A DNA stretch of 64,000 bases from Falsihalocynthiibacter halioticoli (lineage in GTDB: Bacteria > Pseudomonadota > Alphaproteobacteria > Rhodobacterales > Rhodobacteraceae), in assembly GCF_025802015.1 (NCBI RefSeq), contig NZ_JAOYFC010000002.1, forward strand, positions 62,001-126,000. The letters are read 5' to 3'. How positions within the stretch are numbered: position 1 is the first letter of the stretch; each line of letters starts with the position of its first letter. The notes under the pieces were generated by a model. That model was given only the letters and a program-made list of their open reading frames with translations, searched no databases and had not been told where the DNA came from. Shown here in pieces: positions 63,658 through 64,000 of the stretch. The position numbers and the translations under genes are program-made.

Positions 63658-64000
63658 TTACTCCGCCGCACAGATCGCACTTAATTCACAACGCTTCAGC
63701 GGGACGATTACTGGGCGGTCGATATCGGGCAAGGTAATGATGCGGCAGTCTATTTCGAACACGGTTCGGATTGCCTCTTCGCGCAGAACATCCTGTGTTG
63801 GCCCCTCGCCAGCGATCCGCCCATCATCAAATAACACCACATGATCGGCATACCGCATGGCAAGGTTCAAATCATGCAGCACGATAACAAACCCGTGGCC
63901 ATTCTCGCGGTTTAGACGCGTAACCAGATCGAGAATGTCGAGTGCGTGAGCGATGTCGAGATGATTGGTCGGTTCATCCAAAAAAATATGCGGCGCTTCT
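63658..64000 (-). CDS. Iron-siderophore/haem-type ABC transporter ATP-binding protein, C-terminal end (partial)
   Basis: The frame enters from the right edge of the window and ends at 63658, giving about 113 residues. It begins at Walker B (HIFLDEPTNHLDIAHALD), followed by the H-loop in VIVLHDLNLAMRYAD and the typical FecE/FepC/HmuV-like tail GEGPTQDVLREE. These ATPases drive ferric siderophore, haem or cobalamin uptake through FecCD permeases, presumably encoded further right. The direction is towards the DUF1989 gene, so this is the last gene of its operon in the window. Confidence 0.88.
   Translation of the reverse strand, partial: EAPHIFLDEPTNHLDIAHALDILDLVTRLNRENGHGFVIVLHDLNLAMRYADHVVLFDDGRIAGEGPTQDVLREEAIRTVFEIDCRIITLPDIDRPVIVPLKRCELSAICAAE

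Overview
The window looks like chromosomal DNA of an alphaproteobacterium, most likely a marine Rhodobacterales (Roseobacter-group) bacterium. This rests on moderate GC, dense operons with ATGA stop/start overlaps, and a gene repertoire typical of that group: beta-hydroxyaspartate cycle, PuuD-type urate oxidation, ArsJ arsenic module, and polyamine-type ABC uptake beside M24/M20 amidohydrolases. No rRNA, tRNA, CRISPR array, transposase or phage gene was seen. About 53 protein genes are supported, two of them cut by the window edges.

Layout. (1) 1-12084: part of an exopolysaccharide or capsule locus. It holds the end of an initiating sugar-phosphate transferase, a PIG-L deacetylase, a DegT aminotransferase, three GT4 glycosyltransferases, a formyltransferase, an O-antigen-ligase/Wzy-like polymerase, a Wzc/ExoP-type chain-length tyrosine kinase and a Wzx-like flippase. 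Three of these genes seem to start with TTG. (2) 12277-15373: an arsenic operon made of an ArsR-ArsC fusion, an arsenic-type GAPDH and ArsJ. (3) 15443-16560: two small redox genes. (4) 16543-19146: fahA and hmgA (homogentisate catabolism). (5) 19263-25861: a complete six-gene MoxR/Bat (VWA) cluster. (6) 26086-29884: an arylsulfatase and a BCCT transporter. (7) 30042-36277: ureidoglycine aminohydrolase next to an IclR regulator and the four-gene beta-hydroxyaspartate cycle (bhcABCD). (8) 36367-37365: an extra GAPDH. (9) 37378-53225: a purine catabolic region with xdhABC, two purine permeases, guaD, a TauE-like permease, allA, a puuE-uraD fusion, uraH, puuD and two similar LysR regulators. (10) 53298-63231: a polyamine-type ABC importer, a class III aminotransferase, an ectoine-hydrolase-like M24 protein, an ArgE-like M20 deacetylase and a DUF1989 protein. 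(11) 63658-64000: the end of a siderophore/haem-type ABC ATPase.

How the parts fit. The purine genes together cover guanine -> xanthine -> urate -> 5-hydroxyisourate -> OHCU -> allantoin -> allantoate, and then ureidoglycine -> ureidoglycolate -> glyoxylate + urea. Only the allantoate amidohydrolase step is missing from the window. The glyoxylate released is the substrate of the bhcABCD cycle encoded between allE and xdhA, which turns glyoxylate plus glycine into oxaloacetate. The region therefore reads as a nitrogen-scavenging and carbon-recovery island. The 53-63 kb block looks like another nitrogen-compound uptake and hydrolysis pathway. Its substrate cannot be fixed from sequence alone, and it is the best candidate for undescribed biochemistry here.
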